Notes: generated by a model from the sequence alone, not told the origin. A stretch of 64,000 nucleotides of DNA from Bifidobacterium sp. WK012_4_13 (GCF_041080835.1 NZ_CP129683.1:1240001-1304000); one strand, 5' to 3'; shown: positions 24,171 through 33,825, numbered from the stretch's first letter. Made by a program: numbers and translations.

Positions 24171-25694
24171 TCAGAGATGATTTTGCAAGCCACGCAATCT
24201 TGCGAGTGTCACATCCTTGCCGATGATTTCCATCGATTCGAAGAGCGGAGGCGAAACGCGTCTGCCTGAAACGGCGACGCGAATGGGACCGAAGGCAAGT
24301 CGTGGCTTGTATCCGCCCTCGTCGACCAATGTCTTGGTGAGCAATTCGTGCAGGGAATCCGTCTTCCAGGCTTCGGCATCCAGTGCTTCCAAGGCATCGA
24401 TCGCCTTGGCAAGGACCTCGCCCGCGCTTTCCTTCAGCTGCTTGCGTGCATCCGCCTCTGGTTCGATGTAGCCAACCTTGCTGAGCAGACTCGAGACCAT
24501 GCCGGAGACCTCACCCAGCAGTCGCACGCGCGTCTGGACCAAAGGAGCCGCAGCCTGAAGAACCATCCGTTCGCGATCGGTGAGCGCATCCCATGAATCG
24601 GCTGAAACCACATCGTCACGATGCAGGTAGGGAATTGAACGGTCGAGGAAGTCCTGAGGATCGAGCATGCGAATATGCTCAGCATTGATGGCTATGGCCT
24701 TGTCAATGTCGAAGTGCGCAGGATTTGCCTTCACATCTCGCACATCGAAATGCCTGACCATCTCATCCATCGAGAATACATCCTGCTCGGCGCCGATTGA
24801 CCAGCCAAGCAAGGCCAGGTAGTTCAGCAGACCTTCGCGGATGAATCCATGCTCGCGATGCAGGAACAGATTAGACTCGGGATCGCGCTTGGAAAGCTTC
24901 TTCTTGCCCTGCCCCATGACGTATGGCATATGCCCGAAAAGAGGCATCTCCTTGGCTATGCCAAGCTTCATCAGATACTGATAGAGCACGATCTGACGTG
25001 GCGTGGAACTGAGCAGGTCTTCGCCACGAAGCACGACGTTGATGTTCATCATCGCATCATCGACTGGATTGGTGAGCGTATACAGCGGATCGCCGTTCGG
25101 GCGCACGATCACATAGTCTGGAACCGAACCAGCCTTGAACTCGATCCGGCCACGAATCAGGTCATCAAATGCAATGTCTTCTTCAGGCATGCGAATGCGC
25201 AATGCAGGCTTGCGCCCTTCATCGCGGAAGGCCTGGCGCTGCTCGTCGCTCAGTGTGCGATCATAGCCGTCATAGCCAAATGCCTTCGGACGCCCGTTGG
25301 CAACGTTTCGCGCCTCGATCTCTTCCGAAGTCGAATAGGATTCGTAGGCGTAGCCAGCCTTGAGCAGTTTCTGCGCGACGTCGGCATAGATATCGCCGCG
25401 CTCGGATTGCAGATACGGTCCGTTCGGGCCGCCAACGTTGACGCCCTCGTCCCAGTCGATGCCCAGCCAATCCAAGGCCTCAAGAATCTGGTTGAAGCTT
25501 TCCTCGGTATCGCGCGCAGCATCGGTATCCTCGATGCGAAACACGAAGGTTCCATGCGTATGGCGCGCCTCGGCCCAGTTGAACAGCGCGGTTCGCACCA
25601 TGCCAACATGCGGCGTGCCTGTCGGCGAAGGGCAGAAACGCACTCTCACATGTTCGGGAAGCGCGACTTTTCCATCATTTGTATCATCAGTCAT
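24171..25694 (-). CDS. gltX: glutamyl-tRNA synthetase
   Basis: A class I synthetase of about 507 residues that charges tRNA-Glu. The N-terminus [23 protein letters not shown] holds the HIGH-type motif (HVGM, about residue 30), and KKKLSKRD (about 267) is the KMSKS-type motif. A C-terminal helical anticodon-binding domain follows. ATG 25694 (MTDDTNDG) is chosen, with ATG 25703 possible; neither has a strong ribosome site. tRNA-Glu and tRNA-Gln lie directly downstream. In bacteria without GlnRS this enzyme also mischarges tRNA-Gln for GatCAB. Confidence 0.95.
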   Translation of the reverse strand: MTDDTNDGKVALPEHVRVRFCPSPTGTPHVGMVRTALFNWAEARHTHGTFVFRIEDTDAARDTEESFNQILEALDWLGIDWDEGVNVGGPNGPYLQSERGDIYADVAQKLLKAGYAYESYSTSEEIEARNVANGRPKAFGYDGYDRTLSDEQRQAFRDEGRKPALRIRMPEEDIAFDDLIRGRIEFKAGSVPDYVIVRPNGDPLYTLTNPVDDAMMNINVVLRGEDLLSSTPRQIVLYQYLMKLGIAKEMPLFGHMPYVMGQGKKKLSKRDPESNLFLHREHGFIREGLLNYLALLGWSIGAEQDVFSMDEMVRHFDVRDVKANPAHFDIDKAIAINAEHIRMLDPQDFLDRSIPYLHRDDVVSADSWDALTDRERMVLQAAAPLVQTRVRLLGEVSGMVSSLLSKVGYIEPEADARKQLKESAGEVLAKAIDALEALDAEAWKTDSLHELLTKTLVDEGGYKPRLAFGPIRVAVSGRRVSPPLFESMEIIGKDVTLARLRGLQNHL

Positions 25695-25855
25695 GCGTCC
25701 CATTGTGCCGCGGCAACGGGACTGGACCATATGCAAACACGCAGAGCCTGAAGCCTGGGTCATTTGTCAGGCAGCATTGCGGCAAAGGCAGCTTCCTTGA
25801 CACAGTTCCCTTCGAATGCTCCCAAAACCGGGACCGAAACAAGGCACACTGAAAA

Positions 25856-26608
25856 CTAGGAAGCCGTGCCTTCTCCGGCCGCGCGATCCTTGTTGTACAT
25901 TTCTGGAATGAATCGTCTCTGGTCATGCAGTCGTGGCCAAATAACGATATGGCCCTGTTCCTGCGACTTCGGGACATCGATGACTCGTTGGTTGCTTGAA
26001 CCGCGGAACTGCAGCAGCAGGTTCTTCTCTGACTGGATGAAGCGGCCATCGACCAGGATATCGAGGTATGAAAGCAGCTCGGCCTTGTCCGGAGTCTCCT
26101 CCGGGCGCTGCAGTTCCTCCCATGTATATCCCGTCCAGGACCAGATATCCTTGTCATGACCGAACCGGGCGCGAATCTTTCGTGCCAGGGGGTTGAGAAT
26201 CGGCGTATTCAGGAATGGCTCACCACCCAGGAACGTGATGCCCTGCACATATGGCAGAGCCAGATCCGCCATTATCCGATCCTCGAGCGCGGCGGTATAT
26301 GGCTTTCCTGCACGGAAATCCCAGATCGAGGAGTTCCAGCAGCCCTCACAGTGGAATGGGCAGCCGCTGACATAGATCGAACAACGGATGCCCTCGCCAT
26401 CGGTCACCACGAATCGCTTGTAGTCGGCGACGATCCGCTGGCTCATCTTCCGGCCATCCCATTGCCCGGCCTTGGGATTGTTGCTGCTTGCGCATGGCAC
26501 ACCAGGACCGCGCCCGGACTCGCCGCGAGCGAAGTCGCGGCTTCCGGGCACCGCATGACGGAAGGCGTGTCCCGGCTTATCGGTGAATGAAGTTGTGAAT
26601 GTGTCCAT
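25856..26608 (-). CDS. nrdG: anaerobic ribonucleotide reductase activating protein
   Basis: A radical SAM enzyme of about 250 residues that generates the glycyl radical on NrdD. The 4Fe-4S motif is CPFHCEGC (about residues 83-90) and GITFLGGEP is the SAM-binding stretch. It has an N-terminal extension of about 60 polar residues containing NPKAGQWDGR before the core. ATG 26608 is chosen: it lies 5 bases after the nrdD stop and GGAG precedes it. It needs anaerobic conditions, fitting an oxygen-sensitive fermenter. Confidence 0.93.
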   Translation of the reverse strand: MDTFTTSFTDKPGHAFRHAVPGSRDFARGESGRGPGVPCASSNNPKAGQWDGRKMSQRIVADYKRFVVTDGEGIRCSIYVSGCPFHCEGCWNSSIWDFRAGKPYTAALEDRIMADLALPYVQGITFLGGEPFLNTPILNPLARKIRARFGHDKDIWSWTGYTWEELQRPEETPDKAELLSYLDILVDGRFIQSEKNLLLQFRGSSNQRVIDVPKSQEQGHIVIWPRLHDQRRFIPEMYNKDRAAGEGTAS

Positions 26609-26613
26609 CGCGT

Positions 26614-29025
26614 TCACTCCGCGTCTTCCCACCATTCCTTGGTCGTGCCGTCCTTAAGCACGACATGCCCCGTCTCTCCCGCCATATGCTTGGCGCGATG
26701 GGCAATTTCCTCATGCCGTCCATGAACCATCGGACGCTGGACGGGATTGCCAAGGTACCCGCAGGTGCGCTTTGTCACATTGCACTTGTTCGGGTCGCTG
26801 TTGCCGCATTCGGGGCATTTGAACCCGTCTTCGGTAGGCTCGAAGTCACCTTCGAAGCCACATTCGAAGCAATGGTCGATCGGGGTGTTCGTGCCCAGAT
26901 AGCCGATGCCGATGCTTGCCGCGTAATTCCATACGGCTTCAAGGGCCTTCGGATTCTGCTGCAGGGTCGGGAACTCGCAGTAGTTGATGAACCCGCCTGA
27001 GGCAAGGTATGGGAAGTCACGCTCATAGTCGAGCTTCTCCATGGGAGTTGGGCTCAGCCAGACCGGATAGTGGAAGCTGTTGGTATAGAAGTCGTGGTCG
27101 GTCACGCCTTCGACGACTCCGAACTTATCCTTGTCAAGCCGTGCAAAACGGTCGGTAAGGCTCTCCGCAGGCGTTGAATAGACGGAATAGTGATACCGTT
27201 CCGCCCTTTCCCACTGCTGGCACAGCTGGTTCAGACGCCGAACGATGCTCAGCGCGAATTCCTTGCCTTCGGGATCCCAGGAATGGTTCTTCATCCAGTC
27301 CTTGCCATAGAAGACGGCCGTTGCCTCATACAGACCGATATAGCCCAGTGATATCGTGCTGCGGCCGTTGCGGAAGAGGGTATCGATGTTATCGCCAGGC
27401 TTGAGTCGACCGAATGCGCCGTATTCGAAAAGCGTCGGAGCATTGATCGGAGTTGCCTGCTTGCAGCGCATGATGCGGAACTGCAGAGCATGGTGGGCGG
27501 TGTTAAGACGTTCGTCGAATATCTTCCAGAAACGATTCTTGTCTCCGTGCGATTCCAAGGCAATTCGAGGAATGTTGACGGTGACCACACCAAGATTCAT
27601 GCGGCCGTCCTCAACGTCCTTCCCTGTCTTGGGATCCTTCCAACCCTGCAGGAAGCTTCGGCATCCCATGGGGGCCTTGAAGGATCCTGTTATCTTCACG
27701 ATGTTCTCGTAGAAGACCACGTCTGGATACATGCGCTTCGTCGAGCATTCGAGCGCGAGCTGCTTCAAATCGTAATTGGGATCGCTCTCGTCCTCATTCA
27801 CTCCGTGCTTGATGGTGTAGACCAGCTTCGGGAAGATGGCCGTGTGCCGTTCCTTGCCAAGGCCGCGAATCCGGACGAGGAATATGGCGCGCTGAATCTC
27901 GCGTGCGAACCAGGAAAGCCCCAGTCCAAATCCAACGGTGACGAATGGTGTCTGCCCATTGCTGACACGGTTGGAATTGATCTGATATTCCATGGTCTGC
28001 ATGGCATCATAGATGCTTTTCCTGGTCAGGATCTTCGCATAGATCTCACGCGCCTGTTCAATGTGAGAGGCGTTCCTGTCAAATGCAACATCCGCAGGAA
28101 GTGGTGCCCTGTCTTCGAAATGCAGCGACTTCGGCTCGCGGGCCTTGAGGTTGTCGATGATCGTGTCGGCGACCTCGTCAGACATGTTGTCGGGCATGAC
28201 CATGCGAGCCATATCGTGGTTCTTGTTGTAGTCAAGCTTCGCATAAGGCACAAGCATCTCATCGCAACGATTCACGGTCTGCCCGCCATACTGGCTTCCT
28301 GCGATGTCCTTGATTATCTGCGTGATCTGCGTCGTCGCCGTGCCTATGGACTTTGGCGAATCCATCATCGCGTTGCCCAGAGCGAAGCCGTGCGCCAGCA
28401 TGTCGCCGAAATCAGGCAGCGAGCAGTTGGTCATGGGAGTGAAGGGGGAATAGTCGGCATCGTGAAAGTGGATGTCTCCCTTGAGATGTGCGTTGGATAC
28501 CTCTTTGGGCAGCATCTTGAGCGCGGATGCCTTGCTGACGGCGCCTGCAAGGAGGTCTCGCTGCGTGGCATAGACGTTGCTGTCCTTGTTCGCATTCTCC
28601 CGCACTATGCTTTCATCACGGCTGGTGAGCTTCTTGACTGCCTCATTCACATCGGTGGCCTGCGAACGCTGGATGTCACGGTCGAGGCGATACGTCGTGT
28701 ATGACCGGGCGATGTCATAGAGATGCTCGTTGACAAGGGCATGCTCCACAAGATTCTGAATGTCCTCTATCTTCGCCGGCTTGGTATAGCGGTCGCGAAT
28801 CTCAGACTCGACCTGAGAGGCGATCTCCTCGATGATCTTATGTTCCTGAGGCCCGACGGTGTCATCGACGTCCTTGAATGCCGATGCGACTGCATTGACT
28901 ATATTGACCGCATCAAAATCAACGATTCTGCCATCGCGCTTCTCTACCTGAAGCGTGCCCTCCAAGCCATCGGCGGCAACCTTCAGCCCGGCATCCGCCT
29001 GATCATCCAGCAGCTGTGTTTCCAT
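26614..29025 (-). CDS. nrdD: anaerobic ribonucleoside-triphosphate reductase
   Basis: The class III reductase, about 803 residues, which makes dNTPs from NTPs without oxygen. An N-terminal ATP-cone (VEKRDGRIVDFDAVNIVNAV in outline, about residues 26-115) gives allosteric control. The C-terminal zinc site has two CxxC pairs (CFEC and CPEC), and the glycyl radical lies in RTCGYLGN (about residue 757). ATG 29025 follows GGGGTG; GTG 29034 is an alternative. Two NrdR boxes lie about 60-110 bases upstream. It is in an operon with nrdG. Confidence 0.96.
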   Translation of the reverse strand: METQLLDDQADAGLKVAADGLEGTLQVEKRDGRIVDFDAVNIVNAVASAFKDVDDTVGPQEHKIIEEIASQVESEIRDRYTKPAKIEDIQNLVEHALVNEHLYDIARSYTTYRLDRDIQRSQATDVNEAVKKLTSRDESIVRENANKDSNVYATQRDLLAGAVSKASALKMLPKEVSNAHLKGDIHFHDADYSPFTPMTNCSLPDFGDMLAHGFALGNAMMDSPKSIGTATTQITQIIKDIAGSQYGGQTVNRCDEMLVPYAKLDYNKNHDMARMVMPDNMSDEVADTIIDNLKAREPKSLHFEDRAPLPADVAFDRNASHIEQAREIYAKILTRKSIYDAMQTMEYQINSNRVSNGQTPFVTVGFGLGLSWFAREIQRAIFLVRIRGLGKERHTAIFPKLVYTIKHGVNEDESDPNYDLKQLALECSTKRMYPDVVFYENIVKITGSFKAPMGCRSFLQGWKDPKTGKDVEDGRMNLGVVTVNIPRIALESHGDKNRFWKIFDERLNTAHHALQFRIMRCKQATPINAPTLFEYGAFGRLKPGDNIDTLFRNGRSTISLGYIGLYEATAVFYGKDWMKNHSWDPEGKEFALSIVRRLNQLCQQWERAERYHYSVYSTPAESLTDRFARLDKDKFGVVEGVTDHDFYTNSFHYPVWLSPTPMEKLDYERDFPYLASGGFINYCEFPTLQQNPKALEAVWNYAASIGIGYLGTNTPIDHCFECGFEGDFEPTEDGFKCPECGNSDPNKCNVTKRTCGYLGNPVQRPMVHGRHEEIAHRAKHMAGETGHVVLKDGTTKEWWEDAE

Positions 29026-29087
29026 AACCTTCACCCCAAAACTACATCAGTGTTATTTATTCTTCCATGGCAACCTTACCATCAGAA

Positions 29088-29134
29088 TCACTATATAGAT
29101 GGTCTTTTTGCAAAGTAATCACTAGATATAGTGT
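29088..29134 (-). promoter_or_regulatory. tandem NrdR boxes upstream of nrdDG
   Basis: TCACTATATAGATGGT (29088-29103) and TCACTAGATATAGTGT (29119-29134) match the NrdR-box consensus ACACWATATATWGTGT. They are 31 bases apart, three helical turns, as expected for NrdR binding in pairs. The second copy is the better palindrome. NrdR represses ribonucleotide reductase genes when dATP is high. Confidence 0.8.
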
Positions 29135-29437
29135 TGACCGCTACTCTCAAAACCCTTCAGCGGAGTGTCGCGACATGTCACCGAGACAAGCCCCATCCCG
29201 GCCATAGTCCAAGGCCGTGCCTGGCACTATACTGTAGAAAGTTCGCGCGGTTGGTGGCAGCAGCCGTGCCATAGAGTGCAGATATAGATGATAGCCATAG
29301 GCGTCGCCCGGCAGACCGGTCCGATGCATGGCTCGTCATGTATGCATGTGAATCGTCGCGCGGGCTCCTCACCTTCCCACGTCACGTCTCATATGTCAGA
29401 AGAGTGCGCGCAAAGGCGCAGGAAGCAAGGTGTACCG
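29135..29437. other. divergent intergenic region, nrdD / NMT1-like gene
   Basis: About 300 bases upstream of the + strand binding-protein gene. TATACT near 29228 could be a -10 box, but no matching -35 is seen. No TPP-riboswitch pattern (CTGAGA and the downstream conserved blocks) could be found. No supported gene. Confidence 0.35.
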
Positions 29438-30529
29438 ATGAGGGGAATTTCAACTAGGGCGTTGCGAAGGGCTCTGGCCTGCATGATCGCCGTGCCGGCG
29501 GTTGCGGCGCTGACAGCCTGCGGAGCGGCGTCAGGCGATTCTTCAACCGGCTCAGAGGGCGATGCCGACATCTCGTTCATGCTCGACTGGACGCCGAACA
29601 CCAACCATATAGGGCTGTATGTCGCACAGCAGCTGGGATACTACAGCGCCGAGCACGTGAGCGTCGACATCCTCCCGACCGCCCAGGCCGGAGCTGAGAC
29701 CTCGGTTGAAAATGGCGTGGCCGACATAGGGTTCACCACATTGAGCAATGTCGCCGCATTCAATGCCCAGGGCAGCTCCCTGAAGTTCGTGTTCGACCTG
29801 ACGCAGAAGCCGGTCGCGCGTTGGTGCTCGCTTGCCTCTCGAACCGACATCAAGACTCCCAAGGACCTCGACGGCAAGACCTTCGTAAGCTTCGGCTCTG
29901 CAGAACAGACAGCCGTGGTCAGGCAGATGATCAAGTCAGCCGGAGGCACAGGCAAGTTCCAGACCGCCACTGCCGGCACCAACACCTTCGACACGCTCAC
30001 AAGTGGGAAAGGAGACTTCGGAGGCTTCTATGTCACTTGGGAGAACGTCGAAAGCGAGCTGAATGGCCCTGCCCTCAACTGCTTCGTGGCTTCGGATTGG
30101 GGGGTTCCAGGAAATCCCGACCAGCTCGGCTTCGCCGTCAAACGAAGCTGGCTTGCGAAGAAGGGCAACGCCAAGGCCCTGCAGCGCTTCCTCGATGCCA
30201 CGATGAAAGGCTACGACTATGCACTCAAGCACCCCGACAAGGCTGCGGACATGCTCGTAAGTGGCGCGAAGGAGGCCAATCTCAGTTCAAAGCTGGTGCA
30301 TCGTTCAATGGAGAAGATCGCATCTCAGGGGTATTGGACGACCTCGAAGGGGTCGACCACCCTTCCCGGAACCACCAACATGGCACAGGCGCAGGAATAT
30401 CTCGAGTTCCAATACAAGGCCGGAACATACAAGGATTCTCAAGGCAAGATCGGCCGCACAGCACCGAAGGCGACCAAGCTGGCCAGCAACGAATATGCGA
30501 AGGCGGCGGCGAAAGTCGCCGAGCAATAG
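29438..30529 (+). CDS. NMT1/ThiY-like ABC substrate-binding lipoprotein
   Basis: About 363 residues. A signal peptide ends in lipobox LTACG, and then comes SFMLDWTPNTNHIGLYVAQQ, the hallmark of NMT1/ThiY proteins that bind hydroxymethylpyrimidine-type thiamine precursors. A later FVSFGSAEQTAVVRQ and GDFGGFYVTWENVE follow the same fold. ATG 29438 is chosen for the AAGG at spacing 8 and for the signal peptide; the frame is open 50 codons further. It is paired with a permease 8 bases downstream. The ligand (pyrimidine, taurine-like or other) is inferred only by family. Confidence 0.9.
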   Translation: MRGISTRALRRALACMIAVPAVAALTACGAASGDSSTGSEGDADISFMLDWTPNTNHIGLYVAQQLGYYSAEHVSVDILPTAQAGAETSVENGVADIGFTTLSNVAAFNAQGSSLKFVFDLTQKPVARWCSLASRTDIKTPKDLDGKTFVSFGSAEQTAVVRQMIKSAGGTGKFQTATAGTNTFDTLTSGKGDFGGFYVTWENVESELNGPALNCFVASDWGVPGNPDQLGFAVKRSWLAKKGNAKALQRFLDATMKGYDYALKHPDKAADMLVSGAKEANLSSKLVHRSMEKIASQGYWTTSKGSTTLPGTTNMAQAQEYLEFQYKAGTYKDSQGKIGRTAPKATKLASNEYAKAAAKVAEQ

Positions 30530-30537
30530 GCATCGGC

Positions 30538-31383
30538 ATGACAGTGCACTCGGATCGGCACGGATCGAACGCCAGTAACCATCCACGCAGATGGCAGGCC
30601 CACACCTGGCGCACGCGCGCTTCTCACGGCAGGTCATCGACCGTCCGTGCAGCCCTTACTGCGAGCGCGACCGTCGCCCTGCTGCTCGGCCTATGGCAGC
30701 TTTGGGTGTCAGGCGGTTCCATATCGCCACGGGTGCTGTCGTCACCGAGCCAGATTGCCGATGCGACCGTGGAATCGTGGTCGACCCTGCTGCCGGCTAC
30801 GATGCTGACGGCGTATGAAGGATTTCTTGGATTCATCATCGCCGTGGCGATCGGCATGGTTCTTGGCATCGCAATGTTCTTCTGGCGGAGCGTCCACGAT
30901 GCAGCATATCCGTTGCTAGCCATCGCACAGACGATTCCGCTGATAACCATCGCGCCGCTGTTCATCATCTGGTTTGGCTTTGAACCGACGGGGAAGGTGA
31001 TCATCACAGCCGCGTTCGCCCTGTTTCCGATCACAGTGCAGACCTATCGCGGACTCATGGCCGTGCCACGTTTCTATGAGGACGTGGCGCTGACATGCGG
31101 AGCAACGCCATGGTGGACGCTGTGGCATGTGACGCTGCGTGTGGCTGCACGGCAGATCTTCAGCGGTCTGCGCATCAGCGCCGCATACGTATTCTCAACC
31201 GCGGCAACGGCGGAATATCTCGGCGCGCGCAATGGCCTTGGGATATGGCTGCAGGCTGCGTTCAACTCCTTCCGTACGCCGCTGATCTTTGCCGCGACCT
31301 TTGTCATCGCCCTGCTCACCGCTCTGCTTCTCGGCCTGATCAGCATGACAGAGCGTCTGTGCATCGGTTCGAGCGACGAATGA
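30538..31383 (+). CDS. ABC transporter permease (SsuC/ThiX-like)
   Basis: About 281 residues with a basic N-terminus and six likely membrane spans. The EAA-type loop is EDVALTCGATPWWTLWHVTLRVA. It belongs to the NMT1/SsuBC/ThiXYZ importer class. ATG 30538 follows the binding-protein stop by 8 bases. No ATPase of this class (SsuB/ThiZ) is encoded in the window, so the nucleotide-binding subunit must come from elsewhere or be shared. Confidence 0.9.
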   Translation: MTVHSDRHGSNASNHPRRWQAHTWRTRASHGRSSTVRAALTASATVALLLGLWQLWVSGGSISPRVLSSPSQIADATVESWSTLLPATMLTAYEGFLGFIIAVAIGMVLGIAMFFWRSVHDAAYPLLAIAQTIPLITIAPLFIIWFGFEPTGKVIITAAFALFPITVQTYRGLMAVPRFYEDVALTCGATPWWTLWHVTLRVAARQIFSGLRISAAYVFSTAATAEYLGARNGLGIWLQAAFNSFRTPLIFAATFVIALLTALLLGLISMTERLCIGSSDE

Positions 31384-31496
31384 CGACTGACAGCGTCATC
31401 CTGACACTCCGCCTTGCTGTACTTAGCCGTGCGAAGCTGGGAGAATGGGTGCGTAGGGACAAGCTGGGCATATCGAACATAATGTGAGGAGAACAT

Positions 31497-32606
31497 ATGA
31501 GCAACCCGTATGACAATCTGGATTCCGATGGTGGTTCCTCACCGCAGGAACGTCCCGGACATCAGGAATCGACACCGGATCAGACCGGTGCATCTCAACC
31601 GGCAGAAGGCGCTCAGCAGACGCCAGGCCAGCCAGCGCATGGTCTTCCCCCTGAGGGCGGCTACCGATACGGTCAGCCACAGAACCCGCAGAACGGTCAG
31701 CCACAGTACGGCGCATCTCAGCAAGGCCAGCAGCCGCAGTATGGAGAACAACCACAGTACGGGGAACAGCCACAGTACGGTCAGGCCTCGCCGAACTATG
31801 CAAATGTCAACTACGACAATCCCGGATTCCAGAACAACGGCTATGAAGGCAGCAATCAGTGGGCTCCGAATCCGCAGTTCCCGCAGACTCCCCCACAATT
31901 CGATGCGCAGGGGAACAGGCTTGGCTTCAATCCACCGCTCGACCGCCCTTGGTATGGCATCAGCCTAAAGGATGCCATCGTAAGATTCTTCAAGAAATAT
32001 GCCACTTTCACAGGCAGGGCGTCGCGCAGCGAATATTGGTGGGCCTACCTCTTCACCGTTCTGGTGTCGTTCGCAATCTCGTTGATATTCGCGGCGGCAG
32101 GAGACCGCCTTTCCACTGGCTTGAATCTTGTCTGGTCACTTGCCACCCTCGTGCCGTCGATCTCCATAGTGGTGCGGAGGCTCCATGATGCGAATCTGAA
32201 CGGCTGGTGGTTCTTCCTGCCATTCGCCCTATCCGTCATAGGTGGGATCATCATGTTCGTTGCGATCATCGGTGGCGTGATGTCATTGGGAAGCATGTCC
32301 GAGGCTTCGATGGGGTCCGAGATGATTGGCCGCGTTCTTGCCGGAGTCGCTCTTCCCGTCCTGGTGAGTCTGCTTATACTTCTTGCCGCAACCGTCAGTG
32401 GCATCGTTCTGATGTGTCTTCCAAGCAAGCCCCAGGGCGCACGCTTCGACCCCATGCAGAATCGGGACATTCCTTTCTCGTCTGATCAGCAGTACCCTCA
32501 GGACGGCCAATACCCTGCATATCCTCAATATCCCCAGGCTTCACAGCCTCAGCAGGGTCAGCAGTCCGCACAGTATCCACAGAACACACAGAACTGGCAG
32601 AACTGA
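31497..32606 (+). CDS. DUF805 membrane protein with Gln/Tyr/Pro-rich tails
   Basis: 369 residues. A central DUF805 membrane domain (about 150-310, starting WYGISLKDAIVRFFKKYATF) has four likely spans and the conserved FTGRASRSEYWWAYLF and RRLHDANLNGWW. It is flanked by long low-complexity tails: an N-terminal run of PQYGEQ-type repeats and a C-terminal QYPQ/PAYPQYPQ run. GTGAGGAGAACAT before the ATG is an excellent ribosome site. Function of DUF805 is unknown; the tails are probably cytoplasmic and sticky. Confidence 0.9.
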   Translation: MSNPYDNLDSDGGSSPQERPGHQESTPDQTGASQPAEGAQQTPGQPAHGLPPEGGYRYGQPQNPQNGQPQYGASQQGQQPQYGEQPQYGEQPQYGQASPNYANVNYDNPGFQNNGYEGSNQWAPNPQFPQTPPQFDAQGNRLGFNPPLDRPWYGISLKDAIVRFFKKYATFTGRASRSEYWWAYLFTVLVSFAISLIFAAAGDRLSTGLNLVWSLATLVPSISIVVRRLHDANLNGWWFFLPFALSVIGGIIMFVAIIGGVMSLGSMSEASMGSEMIGRVLAGVALPVLVSLLILLAATVSGIVLMCLPSKPQGARFDPMQNRDIPFSSDQQYPQDGQYPAYPQYPQASQPQQGQQSAQYPQNTQNWQN

Positions 32607-32638
32607 ATGAGTCCAGTCTCTGGACGCGTCTGATTCAG
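32603..32638 (+). terminator. hairpin at the end of the DUF805 gene
   Basis: CTGAAT pairs with ATTCAG, and inside it GTCCAG pairs with CTGGAC over a TCT loop. The hairpin begins at the stop codon. There is no T-run. Confidence 0.45.
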
Positions 32639-32665
32639 GTCGCATGCCTTGCGACACCAGATTCC

Positions 32666-32702
32666 GCGTCGATTCCGAAGCATCCTCGAATGGAATCGAC
32701 GC
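32666..32702. terminator. 11-bp perfect stem hairpin between converging genes
   Basis: GCGTCGATTCC and GGAATCGACGC pair perfectly around a 15-base loop. It lies between the DUF805 gene and the converging gene at 32836, where a bidirectional terminator is expected. Short CACATRCCT-like tandem units follow at about 32750-32790. Confidence 0.45.
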
Positions 32703-32835
32703 ATTCCCATGGGCTGGTGCGGCATATCAGCGAGAATGGGTCACCGGATGCTTCACATGCCTCACATACTTCACATGTCTCATATGCCTAGCGACTGCGG
32801 CGAACTTGTGTTGCCACAGCGCTATAGCTCGGGCG

Positions 32836-33720
32836 CTATAGCTCGACGGATTCCTTGCCCTCGTCATCCTTGACATGGGCGAATTTTGCGGCCAGTGCCT
32901 CCCTGTTCTTCCGCTCATCCTCTGCCTTGGCATCTTTCTTCGCCTGATCGGGGTCCCAAAGCACCTTGTCGCGATGACGCTCCCATTCACCTGCGATGAG
33001 AGGGGCAAGATACTGTGCGGCGTCGACGGCCTTCTGCTTTGAATTCCCAAGCACATCAAGGAACTCGTGCAATTGCTCTCCGCTCAGGAAGATCTGTGGC
33101 AGTCCGAGGCGCTCATCGAGCTCATTCAGGAACAGGACGCATGGCAGAACCTTTGTGCATTGCCTTTCGTCCGAAATGTCGAGCAGCTGGACCATTGCGC
33201 TGAAAGCCACAAGGGAACTTGCCAGCCGTTGGGATACAGCCTCGACGCTTGCGACCGCATCCAATGCATTTCCATCCGGCGTCAGATATGCGCCGATGAC
33301 CTCGATGGCCTCGGCGATCTTCCTGATCTCGTCCTGAGACCACTCGACGCCCAGCTCTCCCGCAGAAGCCATGACCAACTGTGTGTCTGCGGTCGAGGAA
33401 TACTCAGACATCCTTTCGTATGCCTCGTTCGCCGCCAGAGTCGCGTCAACGATCGACTGCGGTCTGCCGGGAATGCTCGTCGCGCCTTCATAGACGAATT
33501 CCGCATCGGCAATCGTCACATCCTCACCGGTGAGCACGCGGGCGACCTCGCGGGTGATCCGCACCTGCAGATCCTCGGTGTATTTGGCATCGTTCTCCAA
33601 CGGCAGCGCTGTCTGCAATGGCCAGAGTTCCAACAGACCAGCCCCCTGGGCAGCCACGTCGCGAATCGATCCAAGCAACGCAACCCTCGCGATATCGGTA
33701 TCTTTAATAACGAATGTCAT
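32836..33720 (-). CDS. hypothetical protein (about 294 aa)
   Basis: Not recognised. It begins MTFVIKDTDIARVALLGS, has mostly alpha-helical character with many Ala/Glu/Leu residues, and ends in a charged coiled tail (DQAKKDAKAEDERKNREALAAKF). No signal, membrane span or catalytic motif is seen. ATG 33720 is chosen for GGGAGCG just upstream; the frame continues 11 codons further. Good codon bias and length support a real cytoplasmic protein. Confidence 0.75.
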   Translation of the reverse strand: MTFVIKDTDIARVALLGSIRDVAAQGAGLLELWPLQTALPLENDAKYTEDLQVRITREVARVLTGEDVTIADAEFVYEGATSIPGRPQSIVDATLAANEAYERMSEYSSTADTQLVMASAGELGVEWSQDEIRKIAEAIEVIGAYLTPDGNALDAVASVEAVSQRLASSLVAFSAMVQLLDISDERQCTKVLPCVLFLNELDERLGLPQIFLSGEQLHEFLDVLGNSKQKAVDAAQYLAPLIAGEWERHRDKVLWDPDQAKKDAKAEDERKNREALAAKFAHVKDDEGKESVEL

Positions 33721-33825
33721 TTTCGCTCCCTTGCCCAGCAACCTGACGGTCATATGCCTTCAAGAGTATCGCTACATCAGGGCCATGGACAATAACGCCA
33801 TGCACTTTATTGAGGTCGAAAGGAT

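Noticed and set aside
29135..29437. Possible TPP riboswitch ahead of the NMT1/ThiY-like gene
   Set aside because: The conserved CTGAGA and downstream blocks are missing on the + strand.
32750..32845. Short direct repeats (CACATRCCT units and a doubled GCTATAGCTCG)
   Set aside because: Units are only 9-14 bases, few and imperfect; not a CRISPR array and not clearly functional.
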